From Thecaphora thlaspeos (lineage: Eukaryota > Basidiomycota > Ustilaginomycetes > Urocystidales > Glomosporiaceae): 64,000 nt of DNA. The notes beneath the pieces were generated by a model. The model was not told the origin of the DNA. It searched no databases and saw only the letters and a list, made by a program, of their open reading frames with translations. Position 1 is the first letter of the stretch. Every line of letters starts with the position of its first letter. Below are positions 12,049 through 25,251 of the stretch, in pieces. Made by a program: the position numbers and the translations under genes. Location: assembly GCA_900291925.1 (NCBI GenBank), contig UWYS01000010.1, forward strand, positions 372,001 through 436,000. Reading direction: 5' to 3'.

Positions 12049-15000
12049 ATGGCCACCGGCTACCCACCTCCTATAGCAGCGCCGACCATGACCACCGGCA
12101 ATGACGACGGAGACAAGAGCTCAAAGGCGCTCAACAATGTCCTTCACGTCATATTCGGCCAGCTAGCAGGAGGCTCCGACGGCGCCGCCCCAAGCGGCGG
12201 CAGGCATGCCCACGAAGCCACCGATGTCCACTCTGCCGCTGCCCTGCAGGCCGCCTCGCAGCTCGTCGCCCGAGATGCTGCCGCCTTTGATCCGTCCGCA
12301 GACGATTCGACATCGTCGCAAGAGGCAAATGCGCATATGCTCAATCGCCTCCTCGTCAACCGCCTTATCGTCCCGCTCACCGACCTGCGCAACAAGAGCT
12401 ACGGCCAGCTGCAGACATGGCCGGACCACCACGGTCCCATCGGCATGTTGCAGGTACTCGAGACGCTCGAGACCACCATGCGCGCATCGCCAAAGTTCCT
12501 CGAACATGTATTTGTCTGCGAGCAGCAGCAGCAACAGGATCGAGCTCGTCGACCGGGTCCTCTACGCTTCCACAACACCACCTTTGACGTCTGGCTGGCT
12601 CCGCGCCTGCTGGCCGCCTCGGCCGCCGCTGCGACGCTGCTGGTCAGTCGGCAGCGATCTTACGCTTCCACTATCGCCTCCGTCTCTGTCACTCGCGTCG
12701 ACGACACAGCCACGGCTGCAAAACCGCTCAACGCCTCGCTGCATCGGACCGTCGTATGCGTCCTCGCTTCGGTCCTCGAGGTGTCCATCGACGCGCTCGG
12801 CCAGACGGACAACGTCCGGCTGATCCTGATCGAATCCCTCCGGGCGGCTGTGCAGGCACTCTCCAGGGTCGGTACGCCCTCATTTATGCCGAACTTCGTC
12901 GTCCCGCCTCTGATCCTGGTCAAACTCGACCTAGGCCGCGTAGGCGACGCTGACCGTCTCTACGACGACGACGACCACCCGGCAGCTGCGCCGGGCGGCA
13001 GTGGTGTCCACGAGGTGCGCTTCTTTGCCAGCGACAAGCTGCCGCCCGGCTTCAGGCTCAGCTCTCGACATGATCGTCCGAAGCCGTCCGACACGCTGGT
13101 GGCCGGGATGACGGCTGATCCAAGCGCCAGCTCCACGTTCGTCTTCAACCTGGTAGACGATCCAGAATCCCACATCAGCCTCCACGTCACCGCCCACGCC
13201 CTCCTTCTGGCAGCGCTCGAGCTCTGCTTCCGCGTATCGTCTCGCTATCCGGCCGAGGTCAGGGACCTGAGCGAGATCGCCGCCCAGCTGCTGGTCGCCA
13301 GCTGGGAGTACGATGGCCTTGCCAGTCACGCCGGCGTCCGAGGGCGGCCCTTGCCCTGGCAGCTGCACGCCTGGAGGGTCGACGTCGTCGCCGTGCACAT
13401 CCAAACGCTCTCGCGGCAGTCTTCGGTCGCCGCACACCGGCTGGTTGGCCTGGTGGCAAAATCTCTCGTCCACGCAATCGAAGCAGGCATCGCAGACGAC
13501 GGCGGCGGCGTACCTGCACTTTCAGAGAACGGCAGCGCCTACGAAGAGGCGACGGTACTGCAGGCTCTCCGGCGCGCAGCCGAAGTCGTCAGAGAGCTCG
13601 ACGCGCCGACCCGGAACGCTTTCTCAACACAGATTCAACCGCATCTAGGCGCCTTTGTGCGCGAAGCCGTCCAGCATTCCAGCCAGGAAGGATCGGAAGC
13701 AGCGAACGCCTGTAACACAGAAGCAGCCGCTTTAGACGCCATCGCTGCTGCTCGAAAGGTGAGGTTGGAGCAACGAGAATGCGGTCAAAGTGCTTCGGTT
13801 ATCTTCATATGTCACGGCGCGCCTTAGTTCTTGTGTTGACACCTCCGAAGAGACGATATCTTCTTTCTGATCACGCCCTTTACAGACCTGTGCTATCTCT
13901 ACGGTGCTACTGGTGCTAGACAATGGAGGCCATGTCACATCGGTGCAGGAATCGCAGCTGCGGCGACTAGCCCAGGGTCTCGAAGCTAACGAAGCAAGAG
14001 GAAGAAGCAGCGTGGAGCCCGATGGGCAGGCACGGCTCGACGGTACCGGCAGCAGGGGCACCCAGCGACTGATGGCAGCGCTTGCCGCCAAGGCAGGACG
14101 GGACGCCGCGCCAATGACTGGAAAAAAGCGCAAGCGTGACAACGGCTATTCGACGGTCGACGCCATCGAGAGCCGCTCGGCTAATGGTGACTTGGAACAA
14201 GCGGACCAGACCCGAGAGGAGAAAATGGTCGAGGACGACTTCGTCTCGGGCGACGAGGTGCTCGAACACTTCCGGGCGTTCGGCTCTGAGCTACTTGAAC
14301 GGGGCGGAGCGCCAAGGTGAGTGGCGAGTTAACCGGCTCGTGCTCGCTCCATCTTCTCATTTTGGCAATCTGACATCCATTGACTTGCATCTCCTGAATT
14401 GCCGCAGTACGACTGCGCTCAGGGAGTCAGGCAACCTGCTGCCCCGATGCCGGCTCGAGGCGGCCCTAGCCTGTGCAAGAGCCGGCTGTTTGCGGCGAAT
14501 CAGGCCATCCGCTAAGCTCGCCGTTTCGCATCGCGCGGAGTCTCTGCTTGCAACGTGCGTTCGCTGCGATGGCGACCGGGGCTTGCACGAGACAAGGCCG
14601 GCAGAGCACGCGCAGACGTCGGCGACCTCGTCATCGTCGTCCCAGATCCTCAAAGTCTGGTTCGGGTTCACGGTACGCCTCCTGAACAGCGACCTGCCCC
14701 ACGCTGCGGCGTGCCTTGATGCGCTGCGCAGGATAATCGTGCACGACTCGACCGAGGGAGTTCAGGCCATACCGGACGCCAAGCTGCACGCGGTCATCAA
14801 GCATGGCCTGGAGCATCGATCGCGGAGCGTCCGCCTCGCCGCAGGCGCCGTGGCCGCCGCCTTTGTGTCGCGCCTTGCTGGGTCGGTGACATCGGCGAGC
14901 GAAGGTGCGCCCGCGCACACGCAGCGGCTCCTGAGGCTGGCCAGGCTCCCTCAGAGCCTGCTCGAGGGTGCGCGGCTCAAGCTGCGGGAGACGGCGATCC

Positions 15001-18000
15001 TCACCGTCGCCTCGCTCGCCTCGGTCCCTGACGATGCGCTCCAGGGCTCGTGCCTGCTCTCGCTGACGCTTCAGTTCAGCTGCCCCAACCCTCTGCTCAA
15101 GGCACTTGCACACACGCAGGTTGTCGAGCTGGCGCATCGCAGGCGGTGCACCACCTACCAGATGCTTCGACCCCACCTAGAAATCATTAGCACGACGATC
15201 GTCGAGCGCTTCAGCTCGATCCCCGACCTCTGGACGGGCATCCTCTACCTCCTCAAGATGACGCAGCAGGGCTTCTTTAACGCTACCATCGAGTACACCC
15301 TACCGCACCTCATCGGCATGATCTGCCGCGGCCAGAGGGACGAGGGCTACAAGATGATCGAGCTGATCGCCCGCGCCCTCGGCACCCATGTGGGTAAGAT
15401 GTGCCTCAACAACATCACGTCAATTCTCAAGTACTTCTTTCTCCGGATGAAGGCGCTCCGGGCTAAGGCGTTCGAGGAGGTTCTCCTCCGGCTGATTGAC
15501 ATCGAGGACGCCAACATGAAGAGCCTGCTCCGCAGTCGCCAGCACGACGTCGTCGGCTACCTCGTCGTCAAGCTGGGCAACGTCGAGACGCGCGCTAGCG
15601 CTTACGAGGGACTCGAATACATCGACGAGACGATCAATGATTCGGCCGCGGCGCAGCGGCAGCGCGACCAGCAGCCGCACGGGCGCGGCAGCAAGCAGCG
15701 CGTCGCCACCTACCTCAAGGATGAGATTCTCGCCATCCTCGCCTGGGTGAACCAGGAGTTGCTGGGCGAGCACGGCAGGCGCTCAGTCGCCGAGAGGGCA
15801 CAGGCGGTCCGCAGCATTGGTGCACTCGTCGAGATCATCGGCCCGCCAATCAGCGCTGTGACGCCTCAAATCATGGCGGCGCTCAACAGCACGCTACAAG
15901 TACTTGGTCTGGCGCAGAGCACGCTCGAGAGCTGGCGCATCTTTATCACCACGATGAAGTTCGACAACATCGGACCCTTCATCGGGCAGACGGCGGCGGC
16001 GCTCCTGTCGGCCTGGCCGCACCTCGACGCGACGGCCAAGGCGCTGGCCACCAAAATTCTCCAGTACCTGGTCGTTGACAACGCCGAGCACCTGACCGCG
16101 TTCATAAAGGACATCCCCAGCCTTGACAGCCTCGACGCCGAGATCCCGACCATCTCGCGCAAACTGCGCGGCCTCCGCGAAGGCTGGAACCCGGACAGCC
16201 GCCTCAAGAACATCCTCGAGCGCGCGGCCCATGAGAACTCGGCAATCTGCTTGCAGTCGCTGCATGAGCTCCGCGCCTTCCTTGCCGACGAGAAGGAGTA
16301 CGTCCAGAACCTCGCCTCGGGCGACGCGTTCGGCCCGCTGGTTGGGGACTGCGTCCGGACGCTGTTCGCCGCCGCCGCTAAGAGTGATAGCCTTCAGGAC
16401 GACATCCGGGGCCTCTGTTTTGACTGCCTCGGTGCGATCGGCGCCGTCGACCCGGATCGCTTCGACTCGAGCTTCGACGAGCCGATCCGCACCATGCTCA
16501 ACAATCTCGAGGACCCGGACGAGTCGGTCGAGTTTGCGATCCACCTCATCCGCGACCTCCTCGTCCCGGCGTTCCGCGCAACCGACGACACGGGCCACCA
16601 GTCGGCGCTCGCCTACGCGATCCAGGAGCTGCTCAAGTTCTGCGGCTTCACGCCCGCCGTCGTCGCATCACACTCGAGCACGCGGCCGGTCGCCGTCAAG
16701 ACGCGGCAGCGTTGGACCGACCTGCCGCAGGCGACGCTCGACACCGTCACGCCGCTGCTCGACTCCAAGTACAAGGTCGAGGTCTGCCACCTGACCGTCC
16801 GGGAGAACCCGATCTACCTTCACACCCGGTCCTACCGCGAGTGGCTCCAGGGCTGGGCCAACCAGCTCATCTCTGGCATAACCGACGAAAAGGCCCTCTC
16901 AGTCTTTGACGTCTTTCGCATCGCGATCCGCGATCAGGACATCACCATCGCCCGCCAGATCCTGCCGCACGTGCTGCTCCACACGCTCATCTCGGGCTCC
17001 GACAAGGCCAAGAGCGATATCCAGCTCGAGTTCAACGCGGTTCTGACGGACCAGGTGGACCCCAAGACAGGGTACGACGCCGAGCGGAGGCTCCTCTCGG
17101 CCCAAACTATCTTTGGCTTAATGGATCACCTCGGCGTGTGGATGCGGCTGAAGAGGCAGAGCATCTCCAAGGTCTCGCGCAGGGGCCGACTGCCAAAAGC
17201 CGAGGAGGCGCTGTCGTCGGTCGAGTCGCTCACCGCTTCGATCTCGCAGGAGCTGACGGCGCAGGCTTCGCTCCAGTGCAAGGCGTACGCGCGCTCGCTG
17301 CTCAACTTCGAGCAGCGCATCCGCTCGCTCAAGATCGACAGTGGCCGGCAGGACGGCGAGCTGCAGACCTACTATGAAGACCTTCACCAGATATATGCGT
17401 CGCTCGATGAGCCGGACGGCATGGAGGGTATCTCGACCAAAGTTGTCTCGCCGTCGCTCGAGCATCAGATCCGCGAGCACGAGAGCACAGGTCGCTGGAC
17501 GTCGGCACAGAGCTGCTGGGAGGTCGAGCTGCAGCAGCGGCCCGACGACGCATCGCTCCACGTTGGCCTGCTGCGGTGCCTGCGCAGCCTGGGACACTAC
17601 GACACGATGCGGACTCACATACGCGGCGCGCTCAGCGTTCATCCAGAGTGGGAACCTCTGCTCGCGTCGTTCCAGGTCGAGGGCGCTTGCATCCTCGGCG
17701 ACTGGGACCAGCTCAAGTCGTCGCTGTCGAGGGACCCGACGACCGACAGCCCGGCGCATGCCATCGGTCGAGCAATCCTGGCAATGCGGTCGAGGGACTC
17801 GAGCAGCTTCGACCGGGTCATCGCCGACGCCCGTCGCCAACTCGGCAAGCCCATCGTCGCCGCAGGCAAGGGCTCCTACTCGTCGATGTACGAGGTCGTG
17901 CTCCAACTACACATGCTCCACGAGCTCCAGCTCATCCGCGGCGCACACCTAAACGGCGTCGAGCCGCCGCAGGATCGCGCGGCTTCTCTCAACCGATCGC

Positions 18001-20509
18001 TCATCTCGCGCCTCAACACGACGCTACCATCGTTTCGCACGCGCGAGCCAATCCTCAGCATGCGGCGGACCGCCTTTTCGGCCATCGACCTCAATCCAGC
18101 CCTGCGGACCGAGATCGGCAACGCCTGGATCGCGACGGCCAAGATCGCCAGGCGCGCTGGCCACCGTCAGACCGCCTACTCGGCTATGCTTCAAGCGACC
18201 CAGTGCCAGGCGCCCTTCGCATTTATTCAGCGCGTCAAGCTGTTGGCGCTCGACGAGCAGACTCACAAAGCGATCCAGGACCTGAACAACTCGATCCAGA
18301 TGATCGCCGCCGAGATGTCACCGAACGCCGCCGCCGCCACCATCGCCACCGCCACTGACGGTGGCGGCAACAAGAGATCGACAGCGGCGGCCGGCGGCAG
18401 CACCACCATCGATGTCGCCGCCAACGCCGGCTCGGTCCAGATCGATCGGACTGCGTACGCAAAGGCATGTCTGCTGCGCGCCCGCCTGCTGGACGCGACG
18501 TTCCGGTACGGGCCGGTCGAGGTGTACGAGCGCTACAAGGAGGCGGTGACGGAACAGCTCAACTCGGAGAAGATGTGGTACTACTTTGGCCACTATCAGG
18601 ACACGCACGAGCGCGGCCTCTCGAACCCCAACATGGAGCGCTTCAACGTCTGCAAGGCGCTGCTTCGCTCGGCCCAGGTAGGGACCAAGTACTTCTACCG
18701 CACGCTGCCGCGTGTCCTGACGATCTGGATGGAGGTGGCCGGCGATCCGAGCATCATCAAGGTGACGTCGTCGAGGTCGACGACCGCTGTCTCGTCGACG
18801 GTCCAGGAAAACGTCGAGACGTTCCGCAAGCTCAACCAGATGCTGGCCAAATTTAGCCGGCGGCTACTGCCTTTCCAGTGGCTGGCCGTCTTTCCGCAGC
18901 TGGTGGCGCGCATCGTCCAGAAGAATGACGAGGCATGGAAGGTGCTGCTCGACATCATTTTGCAGGTGGTCCTCGCCTACCCGCAGCAGGCGATGTGGTC
19001 GACTGTGGCCGGCTCGCACAGCAAGGACACAGAGCGACGGAAGCGATTTGAAGCGATCGTCGCCCACGTCGGCAGTCGGACCCAGGGCTCGCATCCTCAC
19101 CTCAAGGACGTGATGAAGATCGTCAATGGCTCGCAGAAGCTGGCTAAGGAGCTGCTGCGGCTCTGCGATTACGAGGTCCCGCGCCAGACGACGCTGCTCA
19201 GTACCGATGGCCAATTCCCCGGCCTGCAGGATGTCGTCGCCAGTTTCGAGTTGCTGCTGCCGCTGCAGACGTCGATGACGATCAGCCTTCCATCGAACAA
19301 CGTCGTGACGGCCGACCATCGCCCCTTCCCGCCCAATCTGCCAATGATTGCATCCTTCGAGGACCGGATAGAGGTGATGAACTCGCTCCAAAAGCCGCGC
19401 AAGATGATCATTGTCGGAAGCGATGGCAAGCACTACCCGTTCCTCTGCAAGCCCAAGGACGACCTGCGCAAGGACGCGCGGCTGATGGAGTTTGACGGCA
19501 TGATCAACAAGCTGCTGCAGAGCAACGCCGAGTCGCGTAAGCGCAAGCTGTACGTGCGCACGTACGCCGTGCTGATCCTCAACGAGGAGCACGGGCTGAT
19601 TGAGTGGGTGGCGCACACCGTCGGGCTGCGCCACGTGCTCACCAAGCTGTACAGCGCGCGCGGCCTGGCGATCTACAACCACGACATCCGTAAGCACATG
19701 GACGAGGCGCGGCTGGCGCAGGATGCCAAGTCGACCGAGATCATCTTCAACACAAAGGTGCTCACCCACTTCCCGCCCGTCTTTCACGAGTGGTTCCTCG
19801 CGACGTTCCCGGAGCCGTCGGCCTGGCTGAGCGCACGCTCGTCTTACGCCCGCACCGCGGCGGTCATGTCGATGGTCGGCTTCGTGCTCGGCCTGGGCGA
19901 CCGGCACGGCGAAAACATCCTGTTCGACGCCAGCAACGGCGACACGGTGCACGTCGATCTCAACTGCCTCTTTGACAAAGGCCAGAAGTTTGAGATCCCG
20001 GAACGGGTGCCGTTCCGGCTGACGCACAACATGGTGGATGCGTTTGGCGTGACGGGCTGCGAGGGCATGTTTAGGAAGAGCGCAGAGGTGACGATGGCCA
20101 TTCTGCGCGAGAACAGGGACTCGCTGATGAGCGTGCTCGAAGCGATGGTGCACGATCCTCTGGGAGAATGGGGAGCGCCCGAGGAGAGGGCGAGGTCCAA
20201 GGTGAGTCCAGCGCTCCACGCACGGCCACGGATGGACACACGAACGAGCGACGGCATGGCTGACGTGCGCTTTGGTTCATCTCTTCTACCGCCTGGCAGA
20301 ACTCGGCGCGACCGGACCCTCGGGTGGCAGAGGCACGGCGCGCTCTCGACCCGGTGGCGCACAAGCTCGACGGTCGCATCTACCGGCTGGGCGAGCGCGA
20401 ACCTACGCCGCCATATTCGACCAACAACCTGGTCGACTCGCTCATCAAGGAAGCCACGAGCGCCAACAACCTGGCCAAGATGTACGTAGGGTGGAGCAGC
20501 TGGCTATAA
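12049..20509 (+). CDS. ATR/Mec1/Rad3-type checkpoint kinase (PIKK)
   Basis: Ser/Thr kinase of the PI3K-related family that senses RPA-coated single-stranded DNA with its ATRIP partner and triggers the replication and DNA-damage checkpoint. Model: join(12049..13758,13886..14316,14408..20201,20300..20509), 2714 aa; all four joints close in phase. Order: HEAT-like N-terminal half; UME-type region near residue 1000 (EYTLPHLIGMICRGQRDEGY); FAT domain roughly 1500-2150; kinase domain from about 2350. In the kinase, PRKMIIVGSDGKHYPFLCK holds the ATP-binding Lys and KPKDDLRKDARLMEF is the ATR-class signature. GLGDRHGENILFD (about 2544) is the catalytic loop and VHVDLNCLFDKG (about 2563) the activation segment. 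The last exon supplies FATC, ending NNLAKMYVGWSSWL. ATR rather than ATM or TOR is shown by the kinase signature and UME segment. The length is normal to slightly long for the family. Confidence 0.95.
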
Positions 20510-20597
20510 AGAAAGGTGGCGACGGTAGTGCAATTGTTCCTCCGTACTCGATTTTGGTTCTTGTTTGGCTTGTTCGGGGCCCCAAGCCGACTAGGTT

Positions 20598-20628
20598 GGG
20601 GGGGGAGGGGGGAGGGGGGGGGGGGGGG
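20598..20628 (+). repeat. Interrupted poly-G tract (G8-A-G6-A-G15)
   Basis: Thirty-one bases with only two A interruptions, 89 bp past the ATR stop codon on the coding strand. The run can fold as a G-quadruplex in DNA or in the 3' UTR. Its exact length may be unreliable because homopolymers are assembly-prone. Confidence 0.85.
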
Positions 20629-21310
20629 AGAGCACCGTTGCTGCGCATGCCGAATCGTGTTACGACGAAAATCACCGAAGGTTTCGACGCATACACTGTA
20701 CATACTGAAACGCACGCAGATAGCTGCACGCAGCGCTATCGATCGATGATGGAAAAGAGAGGATGCCAGACTTGCGCAACGGGCCGTACGCTGAATGTAT
20801 GCTGCCGCTAGTGGGATCGATACGGAGCACACCGGTAAGCAGCAGCAGCGTCTTGGACCCTGAGTGCAGCTCGCGGGTTTTCCGCCTTCTCGACGCGGTG
20901 AGTGGGTCGCATCGGATAAGCTTGTTTAGCCTTGCGGCCATCCGACCGGAGCTGTTGTCGCCATCGGCGCCACCATCTCAAGGACCGCGACAAGGCCCGG
21001 GAAGGCGCGAGGATGATCGGAGAGAGCCAAGTCGAATAGCACATCGACGGCGTCGTGCCACCTGTTTTACGAGCGATGAAATTAAAGCTGGCCGTTGGAG
21101 AAGATCGACGGTGGCAGTTGAGCGACCGGCCAGCTGCCGCACCGACCGGAGTCGTCCTGAATAATAAAATATTTCTTAGCTTCTTTCAATCTGCCCGCGA
21201 TCTTTGCGGGTTCACTCTCTCGTCTCGCCTTGCCTCTGTCTGGGAAACCATCACATGGCCCCACATATTCGATATGTTCAGAGGTGATGTAGATGATGGG
21301 TACGGAACGG

Positions 21311-21330
21311 GAGAGAGAGAGAGAGAGAGA
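21311..21330. repeat. (GA)10 microsatellite
   Basis: Ten perfect GA units in non-coding sequence between ATR and glycogenin. Confidence 0.9.
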
Positions 21331-21598
21331 ACAGACGGTCGCCGGATGAAGGCCGTATGAGCAAGCAAGCAGGACCCATACAGTGGTGGGTGCGTGTGCG
21401 TGAGGAATGATACCGTGCTCAAGAAAATGAGACGCGTCCAGGAGGCCGGCGACTCTCAACCACCGGCCTGCCTGCCTGCTTGCCTGCCTCGGCGGATTTC
21501 TTGGGGTGCAGCGACGGCGACGGCGGCGTGGCGTGGCGTGGGCAGGGCCGGGGCTGTGGGGTCGAGCGCGGGGCCCAGGCCTTGGCCACAGGTGTTGT

Positions 21599-21628
21599 CC
21601 CTCGCCCTCGCCCTCGCCCTCGCCCTCG
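21599..21628. repeat. (CCCTCG)5 hexamer array
   Basis: Five perfect tandem CCCTCG units upstream of the glycogenin leader. Shorter versions of the same hexamer occur in the leaders near 39020-39045 and 60345-60365, so it recurs in pyrimidine-rich promoters of this genome. Confidence 0.85.
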
Positions 21629-22010
21629 GCCCCCCCGGCGCCAAAACACTTTTTGGGTCTGGTCTGTTGGCCGCGTACCGCTGCTCTGCGCTCGCCCCTT
21701 TGAGACGAATTTCCGGATTCTTCTGAGCGCTGCTTGACTTTCGACCTCTCGACGTCGATCTTTCCACCCTACCTCACCAGCCATCTCCGCTCTCCTACAC
21801 TGTCCTTTCCTCACCCCCCTTCTCTTCCTCGCGCCACACTCTTCGAGCACGGAGCCGTCTTGTTGCTGCCTGACGCCTCCAACGCCCGCCTCGTCATTCA
21901 CCCCAGACGGTGGCAAATCATAATACCCGACACATCAATAGCCGCCGCCGAACCTCCTCCGCCCACCGACTCTTTCGCCTCTACAGGCACCACCTACAAC
22001 GGCCGTCCGG

Positions 22011-25000
22011 ATGTTTCAGCCTCTGGCTTCCGCTCCAAACAATGCCTTCGTCACCCTCCTGACCTCGGACCACTACCTTCCCGGTGCACTGGTGCTGGCC
22101 CAGTCCCTCTGCCTCGCGCATGGTCTCCCCAAAGATGGACGTTCCACGCCGCCAGGCACGGATGCTTTGAGGAGTGGGAGCAGAAAACGCTTCGACATCG
22201 TGGTTCTCATCACGCCTGAAACCCTCTCTGTGCAGACGGTCAAGGCGCTCCGCCGCAGCGGCCTCTTTGACTGGATCGTCGGCGTAGAGCAGATCGGCTT
22301 CAGGCAGCTGCTGGCCACCCAGACAGACTCGCCCGATGGAGGTCTCGAGGCCAACGATACGCTGCGGAAGATGGAAAAGAATCTGGCCCTTCTAGGTGAG
22401 TGGTCGTTTTCTCCCCTCGCGAAAGAGCCAAATGAAATGGCAAGAGGGTGTTTTGCCGTGCTGTGCTGATCGAGACGCTGACCTGTCGGCTGCTCCTCTG
22501 CTGCGATGTGTGACGTCTCCCCTCACAGGTCGCCCCGATCTCCAAGATACCCTGACCAAGCTACACATCTGGAGGATTGGGCGGGACAGCGCGGCGTCGC
22601 TGCATAGCTCAACCACCTCTGCTTCGGGGACAGGGACGTGGCAAGGGTACGAAAAGGTCGTCTTCCTGGATGCCGACATGCTTGTGCTCCGTCCGCTCGA
22701 CCACCTCTTTGCGCTTCGGGAGGATCCGAAGTTTGCCGCCTCGCCCGACACCGGCTGGCCCGACGCCTTCAACAGTGGCTTCATGCTGCTCAAGCCCTCG
22801 ACAGCGACGTTCGAGTCGATCCGCAAGTTTGCCAAGCAGAGGAGCAGCTGGGACGGTGCCGACCAGGGCCTGCTTAACGACTACTTTGGCGCCGAGGCGG
22901 ACGAGGACCAGCCGTTGACCCCGTCCGAGTCGGCGCCTGTTGGCGGCTGGAAGCGGCTCAGCTTCAGGTACAACGTCACGTCGCACGGCGGTTACACCTT
23001 TGCGCCCGCCTACCAGCGTTACGGGACCTCGATCATGGCCTCCCACTTCATCGGACAGAACAAGCCCTGGAATCGTCCGCGCCCTGCCGCCAGCGCCGAG
23101 CCAAATCCTCACCTGTCCGAGCAGCCACGCGACGGCCGCTCGACGATCGACCCGAGCCAGCCCGACTACCTGCTTGCCCTCTGGCACGATACATACGCCT
23201 CCATCTACCCGTCTTCGGCTCGCGGCACACCGTCGAGCGGCATCGAAGTCGTCCACACGCTGCGAGGCGTCGAGGTGATCGAGAAGCGGGCCTTCACCGT
23301 CCCGACCTACAAGGCCGTCTGGGATGCCGAAGAGACGCTGGATAGGGAGCGCGAACTGGACTCGTCCCATCAGGACCAGTCGGCCGACGTGCCCGAGGCC
23401 CAGTACCACAGCCTGCCGCTCGACGGACGAGCCAGCCTGATCGCCCCTCGGCCTCGCACACCGACCCCTCCGCCGTCTCCGACGCCGATCCCTCGCGATA
23501 TACAGCCCTCGCAGCCGTCCCACGACGCGTCACAAGCAGCAGGTCACGCCAACCTCCCACAGCACCAGGAAGCATCGGAGGATCTCGATTTGCCTCACTT
23601 CTCGCCCCCGCACCTCGCCTGGGACGCGACGCGTGCGCCGCCGCCGACGGGCCAGGGGGCTCAGTTCTACCAGATGCGCAACCCGATCGATACCTTCTAC
23701 GAGAACGCCTGGGACGGAAACGTCCGGGCCCCTCGCTTTCTGGCCGAGCAGAGGGCGGCCTTCTTCACGCCGCCGCAACACGACACATCCCACTCGCGCG
23801 ACGGAAGGACGCCCGCCGGAGGGCCAGGCTACATTCCGTCGAGCCTAAGGCGCAACCATGTTTTCGACAACCTCGGAAGTGATCGGCCCGACCCGAGCAA
23901 GATCAAACCTATCTTCCCCTGGGAGCAGACGAGGAACCCAGGCTCTGCGACGCGAGTTTTCCCTGACGAACCAAGACCCGTGCTACCGCCACCTCCGCGG
24001 CCAGCACCGGTGGAAGCGACGACGGCTAAGGCGCTGCTGAGCTTTGACGGCAGCGAGAACCGGGCCAGGTCGGGCGCCGTCTCGCCGACTCTCTCCGCAA
24101 TCTCTACGTCGTCGTCGCTGCGGCGCGGCCTTCCGTCCAACCTCGCCTACACCAACGCGTGGGACGAGGAGAACGCGATCGGCAAGTTTACTCAGTGGTG
24201 GACAAAGGCTAGCACACGAGGGGAGGGTAAAGACGTCGGTGTCCAGGCCACCCCGCACATCCGACATCGGTCTGCTCAGACCGGAGGAAGGCCAAGTATG
24301 GCGAACCAGGGCACCTCAACGGCCGAGCCGGGCACGTCGATGTACGACACCAACGCCGAAGGCGACGCCGGCGCCCAGAGCGACAGCCGGGACGGCGACG
24401 ACGAGTCGTCGACCGACGAAGATGATTCCGACGACGACGACGACGACGACGCCCAGAAGCGGACGTCACCGGGCCGGAACGGAGGAAGCGACAACTGCGC
24501 CTCTTCGAGGTCTCGCGGAGGAGCGAGCTGGAACTACCAGCGCAAGGCGGAGAATTCGCCGGTGCTGCAGGTGTACGCCACTCCTCGCAGTCCGAGGACG
24601 ACGCCGCGCTTCTCGCACCAGGCGCTCGCTGCCGAACCTCGAGCTGCGTCGAACGCAGGCGCTGCCGGCACCGGCTCGCTGAGGGCCAAGCAGAAGATCC
24701 GACCGGAAAGCTGGGGTGTCGGCTCGGGAGGCGGAACATCACCGAAGAGCGTAGGCTACACTGGCGGGGTGGGCGTACAGTTTCGTCCGCCCAGCTACTA
24801 CCGCCGACGCAGCCAAGACGCCGGCAGCGGCGGTAGCGGTGGAGGCAGTGGCCTCTACCACAGCCGAAGCAGAAGCGTCACCGGCACCGCTACGGGGAAC
24901 GGCTCGGGCTCTGGCGGCTCCGGCACCACGAGTCCGACCAACCTCATCGGCCTGCGCGGCACCTCGGCCAAAGCTGCGCCCAAGATCCCGTCATCCTTCT

Positions 25001-25251
25001 CCACCACCCGCGCCCACGGGTTCGGTAATGTACCGCCGCCGATCCAGATACGGAGCAACGGCAGCTCCATCGGCAATAGGGGGATGAGGACGCCGACGTA
25101 CTCCGAAATCGCCCCTGCCAATACGGGCGGCGTCGACGTGCCGTTCAGCTCGAGTCCTGTCAACTCGCGCGCCGAGTTCGACCAGCAGAGCAGGGCGCAC
25201 CGAAACGCCTACGCTCCGACCAACGATGCCGGCAGGAACGCTTTCCTGTGA
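22011..25251 (+). CDS. Glycogenin (GT8 glycogen initiator)
   Basis: Self-glucosylating glucosyltransferase that primes glycogen synthesis from UDP-glucose in the cytosol. Model: join(22011..22395,22529..25251), 1035 aa. The GT8 domain covers about residues 1-350: NAFVTLLTSDHYLPGALVLA at the N-terminus, VFLDADMLVLRPLD with the metal-binding DAD at 176-178, DAFNSGFMLLKPS, DQGLLNDYF, RLSFRYNVT and HFIGQNKPW. The remaining about 650 residues are Pro/Ser/Gly-rich and probably disordered, with an Asp run (DDSDDDDDDDAQ). They carry two NAWD motifs near residues 521 and 671, similar to the glycogen-synthase-binding repeats of fungal glycogenins. The tail is longer than in yeast Glg1/Glg2. The acceptor Tyr cannot be pinned down by eye. 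Family call secure. Confidence 0.93.

Larger units (their letters stand above)
20510..22010. other. 1.5 kb intergenic stretch between ATR and glycogenin
   Basis: Contains the ATR 3' flank with a long interrupted poly-G tract, a GA dinucleotide run, a CCCTCG hexamer array and a CT-rich leader of the glycogenin gene. No supported gene on either strand. Confidence 0.5.

Noticed and set aside
18864..20219. 451-codon antisense frame over the ATR kinase domain
   Set aside because: Overlaps the most conserved part of ATR; no own family features.
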